From Pelagerythrobacter rhizovicinus (GTDB taxonomy: Bacteria > Pseudomonadota > Alphaproteobacteria > Sphingomonadales > Sphingomonadaceae), in the NCBI RefSeq assembly GCF_004135625.1, contig NZ_SDPV01000001.1:1238501-1302500 (forward strand): a stretch of 64,000 nucleotides of DNA, written 5' to 3'. Position numbers and translations under genes: made by a program. Each line of letters opens with the position of its first letter. The first letter of the stretch is position 1. Below, one piece after another: positions 25,642 through 34,954 of this stretch. A model generated the notes under the pieces. The model was not told the origin of the DNA. It did no database searches and saw nothing but the letters and a program-made list of their open reading frames with translations.

Positions 25642-26939
25642 TGCGGGCGCCCTCCGTGGAACTTGATGAGCCGCTCGCGCGTCGCCTGCTCCGCCTGTTC
25701 CTTGAGGTGCCAGGGCAGTTCCTCGAACACGTCTTCGAACATGGTGCGGAAGGGCTGGTGCATGCCGTGGCCGAGAACGCCGTTCTTCTCGGCCTCCTTG
25801 GTCGCGGCCTTGACCCGCTCGGCCGCCTCGCGGTCCATCGCCTCCTGCCGCTCCTCGTCCCATTCGCCGAGCGCAATCAGGTGGTTCTTGAGCCGCATGA
25901 CCGGATCACCCAGCGGCCACTCCTCGCGCTCCTGCGCGCTGCGGTAGCCGGTCGGATCGTCGGAGGTCGAGTGCCCCTCGGCGCGATAGGTGAAGTATTC
26001 GATCAGCGTCGGCCCGGCATTGGCCCGCGCACGGTTGGCTGCCCAGCGCTGCGAGGCGTAGACAGCGAGCGCATCATTGCCGTCGACCCGCAGCCCCGCG
26101 AGTCCATAGCCCAGCGCCCGCGCGGCAAAGGTCGTCCGCTCCGCGCCGGCGAAACCGGAGAAGCTGGAGATCGCCCACTGGTTGTTGATAACGTTGAGGA
26201 TAACCGGTGCATTGTAGACGGTTGCGAAGGTGCAGGCCGAATGGAAGTCGCCTTCCGCCGTGCTGCCCTCGCCCACCCAGGTGGCGGCGATGCGGCTGTC
26301 GCCCTTCATCGCGCTCGCCATCGCCCAGCCGACCGCCTGCGGAGTCTGGGTCGCGAGATTGCCGCTGATCGAGAAGAAGCTGTGCTCGCGGCTCGAGTAC
26401 ATGATTGGGAGCTGCCGGCCCTTCAGCTTGTCGCCCTTGTTCGAGTAGATCTGGTTGATCATCTCGACCAGGTCGTAGCCGCGCACGATCAGTACGCCCT
26501 GCTGGCGATAGCTGGGGAACACCATGTCGTCGCTCGCCAGCGCCATCGCAGCGGCGACCGAGGTCGCCTCCTCCCCGGTGCACTTCATATAGAAGCTGGT
26601 CTTGCCCTGCCGCTGCCCGCGGAACATGCGCTCATCGAAAGCGCGTACGAGCGCGAAATGGCCGAGCATGGTGCGCAGGGTGTCCGGGTCGAGCTTCGGG
26701 TCCCAGGGGCCATGCGCGTGATTGTCATCGCCCAGAACCCGGATCAGATCATGGCAGAGCGGCGCGGTTTCCCTGGCGTCGCACGCCTCGTCAGGGCGCG
26801 GCTGCGCGCCGGGCTCGCTGACCTGGATATGACTGAAGTCCACCGTGTCGCCGGGGCGGAACTTGGGTTCGGGAACGTGAAGCCGGAGCGTGGGCTTGTT
26901 GGCCCCTGCTTCCCGGTCCGCGTCGGGCCTGTCGGCCAT
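25638..26939 (-). CDS. bkdA1: Branched-chain 2-oxoacid dehydrogenase E1 alpha subunit
   Basis: This 433-residue protein is the first gene of the bkd operon. After an N-terminal extension of about 95 residues, also seen in Pseudomonas-type BkdA1 (LHVPEPKFRPGDTVDFSHI), it shows RGQRQGKTSFYMKCTGEEAT, the TPP motif WVGEGSTAEGDFHSA...NNQWAIS, and the phosphorylation-loop-like YRAEGHSTSDDPTGYR. The ATG at 26939 has GGGAG 9 nt upstream; a TTG 15 nt further upstream would overlap that site. Branched-chain acyl-CoA made here can feed branched fatty acids or catabolism. Confidence 0.93.
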   Translation of the reverse strand: MADRPDADREAGANKPTLRLHVPEPKFRPGDTVDFSHIQVSEPGAQPRPDEACDARETAPLCHDLIRVLGDDNHAHGPWDPKLDPDTLRTMLGHFALVRAFDERMFRGQRQGKTSFYMKCTGEEATSVAAAMALASDDMVFPSYRQQGVLIVRGYDLVEMINQIYSNKGDKLKGRQLPIMYSSREHSFFSISGNLATQTPQAVGWAMASAMKGDSRIAATWVGEGSTAEGDFHSACTFATVYNAPVILNVINNQWAISSFSGFAGAERTTFAARALGYGLAGLRVDGNDALAVYASQRWAANRARANAGPTLIEYFTYRAEGHSTSDDPTGYRSAQEREEWPLGDPVMRLKNHLIALGEWDEERQEAMDREAAERVKAATKEAEKNGVLGHGMHQPFRTMFEDVFEELPWHLKEQAEQATRERLIKFHGGRPQ

Positions 26940-27025
26940 AGGGTGATCTCCCAAAGCGTGAGACGCATTCTTATACGTGTGAGTTATTTTATTTCACAGC
27001 TCGGGAGGGGTCAAGCTCTCCCGTC

Positions 27026-27982
27026 TCAGACCGCCACGGGGGCCTTGATCGCCCCCAGCGGCGTATAATTGCGGACCTCGAAGTCCTCGAGGCGGTAGTC
27101 GAAAATCGTCTCGGGCCGCCACACTATTTCAAGCCGCGGCCGCCCCTGCGGTTCCCTCGAAAGCTGTTCGGTAATCAGGTGTTCGTGGTTGAGATAGAGG
27201 TGCACGTCGCCCCCCATCCACACGAACTCGCCGGGCTCGAGATCGACCTGCTGCGCGATCATCCGCTGCAGCAGCGCGCCGGACCACAAGTTGAACGGCA
27301 GGCCCAGCGCCACGTCGCAACTCCGCTGATAGAGCGCGCAGTTGAGCCGCCCGTCGGCAACGTGGAACTGGTAGGTCTTGTGGCATGGCGGCAGCGCCAT
27401 GCGGTCAAGCTCGGCGACGTTCCATCCCTCGACGATATGGCGCCGGCTACCCGGGTCGGTCCGCAGCGATTCGATCACCTGCGCGACCTGGTTAATGCCC
27501 GGCCCCTTCTCGTACGTGCCGTCGGGGCGATAGCGGTAGGTTGGCCAATCGACCCATTGCTTGCCATAGACCGGGCCGAGATCGCCCCAGCGTTCGGCGA
27601 AGACCTCGTCCTCGGCGATCCGCTGCACGAAATCGTCGAGCGCAATCACATCACCCGTCTCGCGCACATAGCGGGCATGCGGCCACTCGTTCCAGATCTT
27701 CACGCCCTGGAGCACCAGCGGGCGAATGTTCGTCTCGCCGGTGAGAAACCACAGCATCTCGCGCGTTGCGGTCTTCCAGTAGACCCGCTTGGTGGTGAGG
27801 AGCGGCATCGCGCCGTCCGTGAGATCGAAGCGCAGCATCGCACCGAACACCGACCGCGTGCCGATACCGGTGCGGTCCACCCGCTCGCTCCCCTCGTTCC
27901 AGATGCGCCGCATCAGGTCGAGATACTGCTGTTCGGGATGGTCGCGATTCGAAGAATCGGCAGGAAGTGCGGCGCTGGCCAT
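27026..27982 (-). CDS. thyA: Thymidylate synthase (ThyA type)
   Basis: ThyA methylates dUMP to dTMP using methylene-THF. The 318-residue protein is longer than the E. coli enzyme because of an insertion after residue 100 (GDVIALDDFVQRIAEDE), as in long ThyA variants such as the Lactobacillus one. The catalytic cysteine is in ALPPCHKTYQFHV, and the nucleotide-binding QRSCDVALGLPFN and HLYLNHEHL are visible. It starts at ATG 27982 and is followed on the same strand by the bkd operon. Confidence 0.96.
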   Translation of the reverse strand: MASAALPADSSNRDHPEQQYLDLMRRIWNEGSERVDRTGIGTRSVFGAMLRFDLTDGAMPLLTTKRVYWKTATREMLWFLTGETNIRPLVLQGVKIWNEWPHARYVRETGDVIALDDFVQRIAEDEVFAERWGDLGPVYGKQWVDWPTYRYRPDGTYEKGPGINQVAQVIESLRTDPGSRRHIVEGWNVAELDRMALPPCHKTYQFHVADGRLNCALYQRSCDVALGLPFNLWSGALLQRMIAQQVDLEPGEFVWMGGDVHLYLNHEHLITEQLSREPQGRPRLEIVWRPETIFDYRLEDFEVRNYTPLGAIKAPVAV

Positions 27983-28092
27983 GCCAACTTCCTAGACTTG
28001 CAATTGCCGGCTTGCCACCCCGGCGCGCGCTGCCTATAGGGCCCGCCTTGCCTCGACCCGCACGGCACTTCGCCGGACGGGACCGACACGGT

Positions 28093-28169
28093 CGGGGAGT
28101 AGCTCAGCCTGGTAGAGCACTGTCTTCGGGAGGCAGGGGCCGGAGGTTCGAATCCTCTCTCCCCGACCA
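28093..28169 (+). tRNA. tRNA-Pro (CGG)
   Basis: This 77-nt tRNA has encoded CCA. Acceptor arms CGGGGAG and CTCCCCG pair perfectly. The D-arm is AGCTCAGCCTGGTAGAGC, the T-arm GGAGGTTCGAATCCTC. The anticodon loop TTCGGGA gives CGG. Confidence 0.96.
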
Positions 28170-28218
28170 GTTTTCCGTGACTCGTGAATGTCCGGCGGAC
28201 ATTCACGGCCGGAAAACT
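28170..28218 (+). repeat. Long near-perfect hairpin directly after tRNA-Pro
   Basis: GTGAATGTCC and GGACATTCAC form a 10-bp perfect stem with a GGC loop. It is enclosed by a second pair, AGTTTTCCG and CGGAAAACT. The structure begins at the CCA end of the tRNA and ends just before the phosphatase gene's ribosome-binding site. There is no T run, so an intrinsic terminator is doubtful; tRNA processing or attenuation is possible. Confidence 0.6.
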
Positions 28219-28244
28219 CCCAAGCGCAAGTGCGGGAGGAGATC

Positions 28245-28709
28245 ATGATGACCACCCCCGCCGTCCTGTTCGTCTGCCTTGGCAACATCTGCCGCTCTCC
28301 GCTCGCGGAGGCGGCGTTTCGCGATGCCGCGGCGCGCGCGGGAGTTGATGTCACAGCCGACAGTGCCGGGACCGCGGACTACCACATCGGCGAGCAGCCC
28401 GACCCGCGCAGCATCGCCACGGCGAAACGGTACGGGATCGACATCTCGCATTATCGCGGGCGCCAACTCGCGATGGATGATTTCGACCGGTTCGATTGGA
28501 TCGTCGGCATGGACCGCTCGAACATGCGCGATATCGAACGCCTCCGGCCGGCGAACAGCAGGGCGAAGGTCGCCATGCTCATGGATCTCGTGCCTGGCCG
28601 CGAAGGGGCGGAAGTCGCCGATCCCTGGTACGGCGGCGAGGACAATTTCATCTACACCTGGGAAGACGTGAGCCGCGGCGCCGAAGCGCTCGTGGCCATG
28701 CTGCGCTAA
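28245..28709 (+). CDS. Low-molecular-weight protein tyrosine phosphatase
   Basis: This 154-residue cytoplasmic phosphatase has the P-loop CLGNICRSPLAEAAF near the N-terminus (nucleophile Cys and Arg) and the catalytic aspartate in VADPWYGGEDNF near residue 125, so it is likely active. GGAGGAG lies just upstream; two consecutive ATG codons (28245, 28248) are possible starts. The stop overlaps the convergent recG stop by 3 nt. Targets are unknown; in some bacteria such enzymes act on exopolysaccharide tyrosine kinases, none of which is seen here. Confidence 0.92.
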   Translation: MMTTPAVLFVCLGNICRSPLAEAAFRDAAARAGVDVTADSAGTADYHIGEQPDPRSIATAKRYGIDISHYRGRQLAMDDFDRFDWIVGMDRSNMRDIERLRPANSRAKVAMLMDLVPGREGAEVADPWYGGEDNFIYTWEDVSRGAEALVAMLR

Positions 28710-30766
28710 CCCCCGCGCAGCAGTTGCACACCCCAGTCGCGCTCGAACAGATAGAGCAGCACGCGGGCCGCCGTGCCGCGTTCGCCCTCAAGCCCGCCGT
28801 CGCGTTCCATCAGCAGGCGCGCGTCGTCATGCGCGAGGGGGAGCAGGCGCTGGATCTGGTCGAGGGTGGCGACGCGGAACGGCGTGTCGCCCGACTGGCG
28901 CGTGCCGAGCAGTTCACCGCCGCCGCGCAGGCGCAGGTCTTCCTCGGCGAGGCGAAAGCCGTCCTGCGTCTCGCGCATGAGGGCGAGGCGTTCGCGGCCG
29001 GTTTCGGATAGCGCGTCGGCGCGCAGCAGCAGGCAAGTCGATTTTTCGCTTCCCCGCCCCACCCGGCCGCGCAACTGGTGGAGTTGTGCGAGGCCGAAGC
29101 GTTCCGCCTGCTCGATCACCATCAGGGTCGCCGCTGGCACATCGACGCCGACTTCGATCACCGTGGTCGCAACCAGCAGCTTCGCCTCGCCACGCGCGAA
29201 TCGCTCCATCGCGGCATCCTTCAGCTCCGGCTTGAGCTGCCCGTGGACCAGCACGACCGTATCGCCGAAACGTTCGCGCAGGGTAGCGTAGCGCGCCTCG
29301 GCCGCGGCAATGTCCTCGCTCTCGTGCTCGCGCACCATGGGACAAACCCAGTAGGCCTGCTGCCCACCCGCGATGTGCCGGCCGACGGCCTCGGCGACGT
29401 CCTGCAGCCGTTCCTGCGCCACCACGCGGGTGTCGATCGCCTGACGTCCGGGCGGCATCTCGTCGAGGCGGCTGACATCCATCTCGCCGTACTGCGCGAG
29501 GGTGAGCGTGCGCGGGATCGGCGTTGCGGTCATCGCCAGGATGTGCGGCGTGCGGCGCCCCTTGCCCGCAAGCTGCAACCGCTGCGCGACGCCGAAGCGA
29601 TGCTGCTCGTCGATCACGACCAGCGCGAGGTCCCGGTAGGCGACGCTCTCCTGAAAGATCGCGTGGGTGCCGACGACGATGTCGATGCTGCCGTCCATCA
29701 GCCCCATCAGGATCGACTCGCGCGCCCTGCCCTTGTCGCGGCCGGTCAGCAGGGCGATCTCGACCCCGGTCGGCCGCGCCATGGCGCGCAGCGTTTCGAA
29801 GTGCTGGCGCGCGAGGATCTCAGTGGGGGCGAGTAGCGCCGCCTGTCTGCCAGCCTCGACCGCGATCAGCATGGCTTCCAGAGCCACCACCGTCTTGCCC
29901 GCACCGACGTCACCCTGGAGCAGGCGCAGCATGGGCGCTTCCTGTGCCAGATCGCCCTCGATCTCGGCGGTCGAGCGCTTCTGTGCGCCGGTGAGCGGGA
30001 ATGGCAGTTGCAGCTTCGCACGCAGAGCGCCGTCGCCCTGCAGTGGCTGACCGCGCCGGCGGCGATTGTCCGCCCGTACGAGCATCAGAGCGAGGCTGTT
30101 GGCGAGGAGCTCGTCGTAGGCGAGCCTCTCGCGCGCGGCCGCATGCTCATCCTTGTGCGCCAGTTTGAGCGCGTCGGCCCAGGCCGGCCATTTCTGTCGC
30201 GCGAACTGCCCCGGTTCGATCCATTCGGGGAGTTCGGGCAGCCGCGCGAGCGCTTGCTCGACGAGGCTGGCAACCTTCGGCTGCGTCAGCCCCTCCGACA
30301 GCGCGTATACCGGTTCGCAGAGCTGACCGAGCGCGTTGTCGCCCTCTTCCGAGACGTGGTCCGGATGGACGATCTGGAGCATGTCGCCGTAACGATCCAG
30401 GCGGCCCGCCACCCAGCGCTTCTCGCCCACCGGGAGCTGCTTCTTCGCCGTATAGGATGCGCGGCCGAAGTAGGTCAGCGCGCAGACGTTGCCGACCGCA
30501 TCCTGCGCGAGGACCCGGTAGGGGCCGCGGCCGCTGCGCGGGGCGCGATGCTCCGTCGGGGTAAGTGCGATCACGATCTGCTCGCCCTCGCTCGCGGCGT
30601 CGAGGTTCTCGACCGGGCGGCGGGTAACGAAGCGTTCGGGCAGGTGATAGGCGACGTCCTTCACCCGCGTTAGGCCGAGCTTGTCGAGCGGCTTTTGCAG
30701 CTTGGGCCCGACGCCGTCGAGCGTCGCGGTCTCGGCGAACAGCGGGTTGAGGATGTCGGGGCGCAT
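28706..30766 (-). CDS. recG: ATP-dependent DNA helicase RecG
   Basis: RecG reverses stalled replication forks and processes Holliday junctions. The 686-residue protein has an N-terminal wedge domain (residues 1-160) and a superfamily 2 helicase core: Walker A LLQGDVGAGKTVVALEAM, DEQHRFG, the TATPIPRTL motif and QLRGRVGRG. It starts at ATG 30766. The order recG, then sdhE and mfd on the opposite strand, is common in alphaproteobacteria. Confidence 0.96.
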   Translation of the reverse strand: MRPDILNPLFAETATLDGVGPKLQKPLDKLGLTRVKDVAYHLPERFVTRRPVENLDAASEGEQIVIALTPTEHRAPRSGRGPYRVLAQDAVGNVCALTYFGRASYTAKKQLPVGEKRWVAGRLDRYGDMLQIVHPDHVSEEGDNALGQLCEPVYALSEGLTQPKVASLVEQALARLPELPEWIEPGQFARQKWPAWADALKLAHKDEHAAARERLAYDELLANSLALMLVRADNRRRRGQPLQGDGALRAKLQLPFPLTGAQKRSTAEIEGDLAQEAPMLRLLQGDVGAGKTVVALEAMLIAVEAGRQAALLAPTEILARQHFETLRAMARPTGVEIALLTGRDKGRARESILMGLMDGSIDIVVGTHAIFQESVAYRDLALVVIDEQHRFGVAQRLQLAGKGRRTPHILAMTATPIPRTLTLAQYGEMDVSRLDEMPPGRQAIDTRVVAQERLQDVAEAVGRHIAGGQQAYWVCPMVREHESEDIAAAEARYATLRERFGDTVVLVHGQLKPELKDAAMERFARGEAKLLVATTVIEVGVDVPAATLMVIEQAERFGLAQLHQLRGRVGRGSEKSTCLLLRADALSETGRERLALMRETQDGFRLAEEDLRLRGGGELLGTRQSGDTPFRVATLDQIQRLLPLAHDDARLLMERDGGLEGERGTAARVLLYLFERDWGVQLLRGG

Positions 30767-30782
30767 GTGGTGCTCTTAACCG

Positions 30783-30865
30783 CTATCGTCGTCCCAGCGA
30801 AAGCCGGATCGCATGTCCGGCGCTGCTCAATGGAGAGCGATGTCAGCTTGCGCTGGCATGACGTG
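30783..30865. repeat. REP-like palindromic sequence upstream of recG and sdhE
   Basis: The stretch contains GTCGTCCCAGCGAAAGCCGG and, inverted, CTTGCGCTGGCATGACG, with a small hairpin TCCGG...CCGGA type core between. It belongs to the common GTCATCCCAGCGAAAG repeat seen again at 31159-31186 and in part at 34803-34925. It occupies most of the divergent recG-sdhE intergenic space. Confidence 0.65.
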
Positions 30866-30882
30866 GAAGATAGGCGCCCCAC

Positions 30883-31146
30883 ATGGCCAACCCCACCCGC
30901 CTCTCCCGCGCCCGCTTCCGCGCCTGGCACCGCGGCACGCGCGAGGCCGACTACATGATCGGCGGCTTCTTCGACCGCTATCACGCCGATTGGGGCGACG
31001 CTGAGCTGGCCTGGTTCGAGGCGCTGTTGGAAGAGGACGACGTCGACGTGATGGCATGGGCGCTCGGCACCCGGGCAGTGCCGGATCGGTTTGCCGGCGC
31101 ACAGATGGCGGCGATGCAGAAGCTCGACTACGTCGAGATTTCGTAG
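30883..31146 (+). CDS. sdhE: FAD assembly factor SdhE (succinate dehydrogenase)
   Basis: SdhE helps attach FAD covalently to succinate dehydrogenase. The 87-residue protein has the conserved RG motif region (FRAWHRGTREADYMIGGFF), then the WFEALLEEDDVDVMAWALG segment typical of the DUF339/SdhE family. It is short, soluble and complete. It lies between divergent recG and downstream mfd. Confidence 0.92.
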   Translation: MANPTRLSRARFRAWHRGTREADYMIGGFFDRYHADWGDAELAWFEALLEEDDVDVMAWALGTRAVPDRFAGAQMAAMQKLDYVEIS

Positions 31147-31158
31147 CTCACCAAACGT

Positions 31159-31186
31159 CGTCATCCCGGATTTCGCTGGGATGACG
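31159..31186. repeat. REP-like hairpin after sdhE
   Basis: CGTCATCCC (31159-31167) and GGGATGACG (31178-31186) form a perfect 9-bp stem. The sequence is an inverted short form of the repeat at 30783-30865. It may also act as the sdhE 3' end. Confidence 0.7.
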
Positions 31187-31304
31187 GGTGGGCAAATCGC
31201 CCCGAATGTCTATGTGAGGCGCTGGGACCCACCCGCTCGAATCCCTCGGGCGGGTTTTCGCTCGTGCGCGGAACGCGGGCGCGGCAACACGATTTGGACA
31301 GGAC

Positions 31305-34300
31305 ATGCCCGACCTCCACCGTATCCTGAAGGCCGAGAGGCCGCTCACGCTCGCCTCGGTCGCGCGGGGTGCGCAGCCTCTCGTGATGGCCGATCTCGCG
31401 CGCGCGGCGAAGGGCCGCGCGGTGTTCATCGCGGCGGACGAAGCGGCAATGCACGCGGTGACGGAGGCGGCGCAGTACTTCGCGCCCGAGCTGGAAGTCA
31501 TCGAGTTCCCGGCCTGGGATTGCCTGCCCTACGACCGCGCGAGCCCGGCTCTTACCGTCAGCGCCCGCAGGCTTTCGGCGCTGCATCGCCTCCAGGCAGG
31601 CAAGGCCGGATCGCAACTGCTCGTGACCACCGTCAACGCCGTGCTCCAGCGCGTGCTGACACCGTTCCGGATTCGCGAAAGTGTGCGCGAGTTCAAGCCG
31701 GGGATCGAGATCGGCCGCGAAAGCCTTGCCGCGCTGCTTCAGCGGCAGGGCTACAGCCGAACCGACACCGTGATCGACAAGGGTGAGTACGCGGTACGTG
31801 GCTCGATAGTCGACATCTTCCCCTCGGGGCTCGACGAGGGACTGCGGCTCGACTTCTTCGGCGACGAGCTCGAAAGCCTCCGCAGTTTCGATCCCTCGAC
31901 CCAGATGAGCACCGGCGTGCTCAAGTCGCACCTGCTGCTGCCGGCGAGCGAGGCGCTGCTCGACGAGGACAGCATCAAGCGCTTCCGCACCCGCTACCGC
32001 GAGATGTTCGGCGCCAACGCGACGCAGGACCCGCTCTACGAGGCGGTCAGCGAAGGCCGCCGTCTCGCGGGCATGGAGCATTGGCTGCCGCTGTTCGAAG
32101 AGCGGATGGCGACGCTGTTCGATCACCTCGGCGATGGCGACAGGGTGGCGATCGATTCCGCGGCGCTCCAGGCCGCCGAGGAGCGGCTGTCGGACATCTC
32201 CGACTATCACGAGCAGCGCAAGACCACCGGAGGGCAGGCCAAGGGAAGCTACCGCCCGCTGCCCGCCGACGCGCTTTATCTGACGGAAGATGAGTTCGGC
32301 GCCGCGCTGGAGGAGAAGCCCGTCCACCGCGCGACCATCTTCGCCGAGCCCGAAAGCGATCGCGTGATCGACTTCGGCTTCTCCTCCGCAAGAGATTTCG
32401 CACCCGAGCGCGCGCGAGGCGACAACGTCTACGAGGCCGCGGCCAAGCACCTCGGCGCGATCGGCAGGAGCGGGAAGAAGGCGCTGTTCGCCGCCTATTC
32501 CACCGGCAGCCGCGCCCGCATCGCGTCCATTCTCTCGGAGGCCGGGGCGAAGACGCAGCTTGCCGATAGCTGGCAGGAAGCGCTCGGCATGGCCGCCAAG
32601 GGCCAGGCGGTGGCGTTGGTCCTGCCGCTCGAAACCGGCTTTGCGAACGACGAGCTGGAGCTGCTTACCGAGCAGGACGTGCTCGGCGACCGCCTCGTCC
32701 GGCGCCGCAAGAAGCGCAAGGACTCCGACGCCTTCCTGGCCGAGCTGTCCGCGCTCAACCGGGGCGATCTGGTCGTCCATGTCGAGCACGGGATCGGCAA
32801 GTATCTCGGGCTCGAGCCGATCGCGGTCGGCAAGAGCCAGCACGACTGCGTGATGCTGGAGTACAAGGGCGGCGACAAGCTCTACATCCCGGTCGAGAAC
32901 ATCGACGTCCTCAGCCGCTACGGCAGCAGCGAGGAAGCGGTCATGCTCGACCGCCTCGGCGGCGAGGCGTGGCAGAAACGACGTGCGCGTCTGAAGGAAC
33001 GCATCCGCGAAATAGCGGGCGAGCTGATGCAGGTCGCAGCGCAGCGCGCGCTCAAGAAGGCTCCGGTGCTGGCGGCGGAGGAGGCGAGCTTCAATCAGTT
33101 CGTCGATCGTTTCCCATGGCAGGAAACCGACGATCAGGACCGCGCGATCGAGGACGTTCTGGGCGATCTCGAAGCCGGCCGGCCGATGGACCGTCTGGTC
33201 TGCGGCGATGTGGGCTTCGGCAAGACCGAGGTCGCGCTACGCGCCGCCTTCGTCGCGGCGATGGCCGGGCAGCAGGTGGCGGTGGTCGCGCCGACCACAC
33301 TGCTCGCGCGGCAGCACTACGCGAACTTCATGGAGCGTTTCGCGGGCTTCCCGCTGCGGATCGGGCGCCTCTCACGCCTCGTGCCGGCCAAGGAGATGGA
33401 GGAGACCCGCGAGGGTCTCGCGGACGGCAAAGTCGATATCGTGATCGGCACCCACGCGATCCTCTCGAAATCCACGAAGTTCCGCAATCTCGGCCTCGTG
33501 ATTGTGGATGAGGAGCAGCGCTTCGGCGTCACGCACAAGGAGAAGCTCAAGCAGCTCCGCGCCGATGTCCACGTCCTCACCCTCACCGCCACGCCCATTC
33601 CGCGCACCTTGCAGATGGCGATGTCCGGCCTTCGTGAGCTTTCGACCATCCAGACCCCGCCGGTCGACCGGCTCGCGGTCCGCACTTACGTGATGGAATG
33701 GGACGACATGGTCATGCGCGAAGCACTGCTGCGCGAGCATCATCGCGGCGGACAGAGCTTTATCGTCGTGCCGCGCATCTCCGACATGGAATCGCTGTCG
33801 GACTGGCTGCACGAGCATGTGCCCGAAGTGAAGTTCGTCGCCGCGCACGGCCAGATGGCCGCCGGCGAGATCGAGGAGCGGATGAGCGCGTTCTACGAGG
33901 GCAAGTACGATGTGCTGCTATCGACTACGATCGTCGAGAGCGGGCTCGATCTGCCGAGCGCCAACACGATCATCATCCACCGGGCCGACATCTTCGGCTT
34001 GGCGCAGCTCTACCAGCTCCGCGGGCGCGTGGGCCGGTCGAAGCTGCGCGCCTATGCTTATCTGACTTACGAGAAGGACGTCGCGCTGTCCGAGGTCGCG
34101 GAGAAGCGGCTGAAAGTACTCGGCGACCTCGACAGCCTCGGCGCCGGCTTCCAGCTCGCCAGCCATGACCTCGACATCCGCGGCGCGGGCAATCTGCTGG
34201 GCGACGAGCAGTCGGGCCATATCCGCGAGGTCGGATTCGAACTCTACCAGTCGATGCTGGAGGACGCGATCCTCGCGGCCAAGGCCGGCGATGCCGGGCT

Positions 34301-34799
34301 GGAGCGCGGCGGCGATCCGCTGAGCCCGCAGATCACCGTCGATGCGCCGATCATGATCCCGGAGGACTACGTGCCCGATCTCGCCGTTCGGATGGCGCTC
34401 TATCGCCGCCTCAACGACGCCAACGACAGCGCCGAGATCGAAGCGATGGCCGCCGAGATGATCGACCGCTTCGGCCCCCTGCCCGACGCCACCGCGAATC
34501 TCATCCGCCTGATCGAGATCAAGCATCAGGCGATCGTCGCCAACATCGCGAAGGTCGATGTCGGCGCGCGCGGAACGTTGGTGACGTTCCACAACGACGA
34601 CTTCCCCGATCCCGCGGGCCTGCTCGCCTATGTCGAGCGGCTGAAGGACACCGCCAAGCTGCGGCCCGACATGAAGCTTGTGATCAACCGCGCCTGGAGC
34701 GATCCCAAGTCACGGCTGAACGGACTGTTCCAGTTGACGAAGGGCCTGAGCGGTATCGTCCGCAAGACGAAGAAGCGCGAGAAGGAACTGGCTGCCTAG
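31305..34799 (+). CDS. mfd: Transcription-repair coupling factor
   Basis: Mfd removes RNA polymerase stalled at DNA damage and recruits UvrA. The 1164-residue protein is full length: an N-terminal UvrB-like module (residues 1-340), the RNAP-interaction domain (LNRGDLVVHVEHGIGKYLG, around residue 490), the translocase core (GDVGFGKTEVALRAAF, DEEQRFGVTHKEKL, TATPIPRTLQMAMSGLREL) and the C-terminal TRCF domain. It starts at ATG 31305 with AGGAC just upstream. Neighbours recG and sdhE give the usual order. Confidence 0.97.
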   Translation: MPDLHRILKAERPLTLASVARGAQPLVMADLARAAKGRAVFIAADEAAMHAVTEAAQYFAPELEVIEFPAWDCLPYDRASPALTVSARRLSALHRLQAGKAGSQLLVTTVNAVLQRVLTPFRIRESVREFKPGIEIGRESLAALLQRQGYSRTDTVIDKGEYAVRGSIVDIFPSGLDEGLRLDFFGDELESLRSFDPSTQMSTGVLKSHLLLPASEALLDEDSIKRFRTRYREMFGANATQDPLYEAVSEGRRLAGMEHWLPLFEERMATLFDHLGDGDRVAIDSAALQAAEERLSDISDYHEQRKTTGGQAKGSYRPLPADALYLTEDEFGAALEEKPVHRATIFAEPESDRVIDFGFSSARDFAPERARGDNVYEAAAKHLGAIGRSGKKALFAAYSTGSRARIASILSEAGAKTQLADSWQEALGMAAKGQAVALVLPLETGFANDELELLTEQDVLGDRLVRRRKKRKDSDAFLAELSALNRGDLVVHVEHGIGKYLGLEPIAVGKSQHDCVMLEYKGGDKLYIPVENIDVLSRYGSSEEAVMLDRLGGEAWQKRRARLKERIREIAGELMQVAAQRALKKAPVLAAEEASFNQFVDRFPWQETDDQDRAIEDVLGDLEAGRPMDRLVCGDVGFGKTEVALRAAFVAAMAGQQVAVVAPTTLLARQHYANFMERFAGFPLRIGRLSRLVPAKEMEETREGLADGKVDIVIGTHAILSKSTKFRNLGLVIVDEEQRFGVTHKEKLKQLRADVHVLTLTATPIPRTLQMAMSGLRELSTIQTPPVDRLAVRTYVMEWDDMVMREALLREHHRGGQSFIVVPRISDMESLSDWLHEHVPEVKFVAAHGQMAAGEIEERMSAFYEGKYDVLLSTTIVESGLDLPSANTIIIHRADIFGLAQLYQLRGRVGRSKLRAYAYLTYEKDVALSEVAEKRLKVLGDLDSLGAGFQLASHDLDIRGAGNLLGDEQSGHIREVGFELYQSMLEDAILAAKAGDAGLERGGDPLSPQITVDAPIMIPEDYVPDLAVRMALYRRLNDANDSAEIEAMAAEMIDRFGPLPDATANLIRLIEIKHQAIVANIAKVDVGARGTLVTFHNDDFPDPAGLLAYVERLKDTAKLRPDMKLVINRAWSDPKSRLNGLFQLTKGLSGIVRKTKKREKELAA

Positions 34800-34802
34800 C
34801 AC

Positions 34803-34925
34803 ACGTCCCCGCGAAAGCGGGGGGCCTCAGGCAACCCGACGTCACCCGAGCCCCAGCGCAGGCCGGGCCTCCCTCCATCAGCGGAGCGCCAGTGGCCTGA
34901 GATCCCGGCCTTCGCTGGGATTCGG
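34803..34925. repeat. Degenerate REP-like hairpin region after mfd
   Basis: CCCCGCGAAAGCGGGG forms a compact hairpin at the left end, and CCCGGCCTTCGCTGGGA lies at the right end. Between them CCTCAGGC and GCCTGAG can pair over a longer distance. Parts resemble the GTCATCCCAGCGAAAG repeat. It fills most of the gap between the convergent mfd and EAL genes and may serve as their common 3' structure. Confidence 0.55.
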
Positions 34926-34954
34926 CAGGGCGCGGGCGAACGCTGCTTCCCCCG

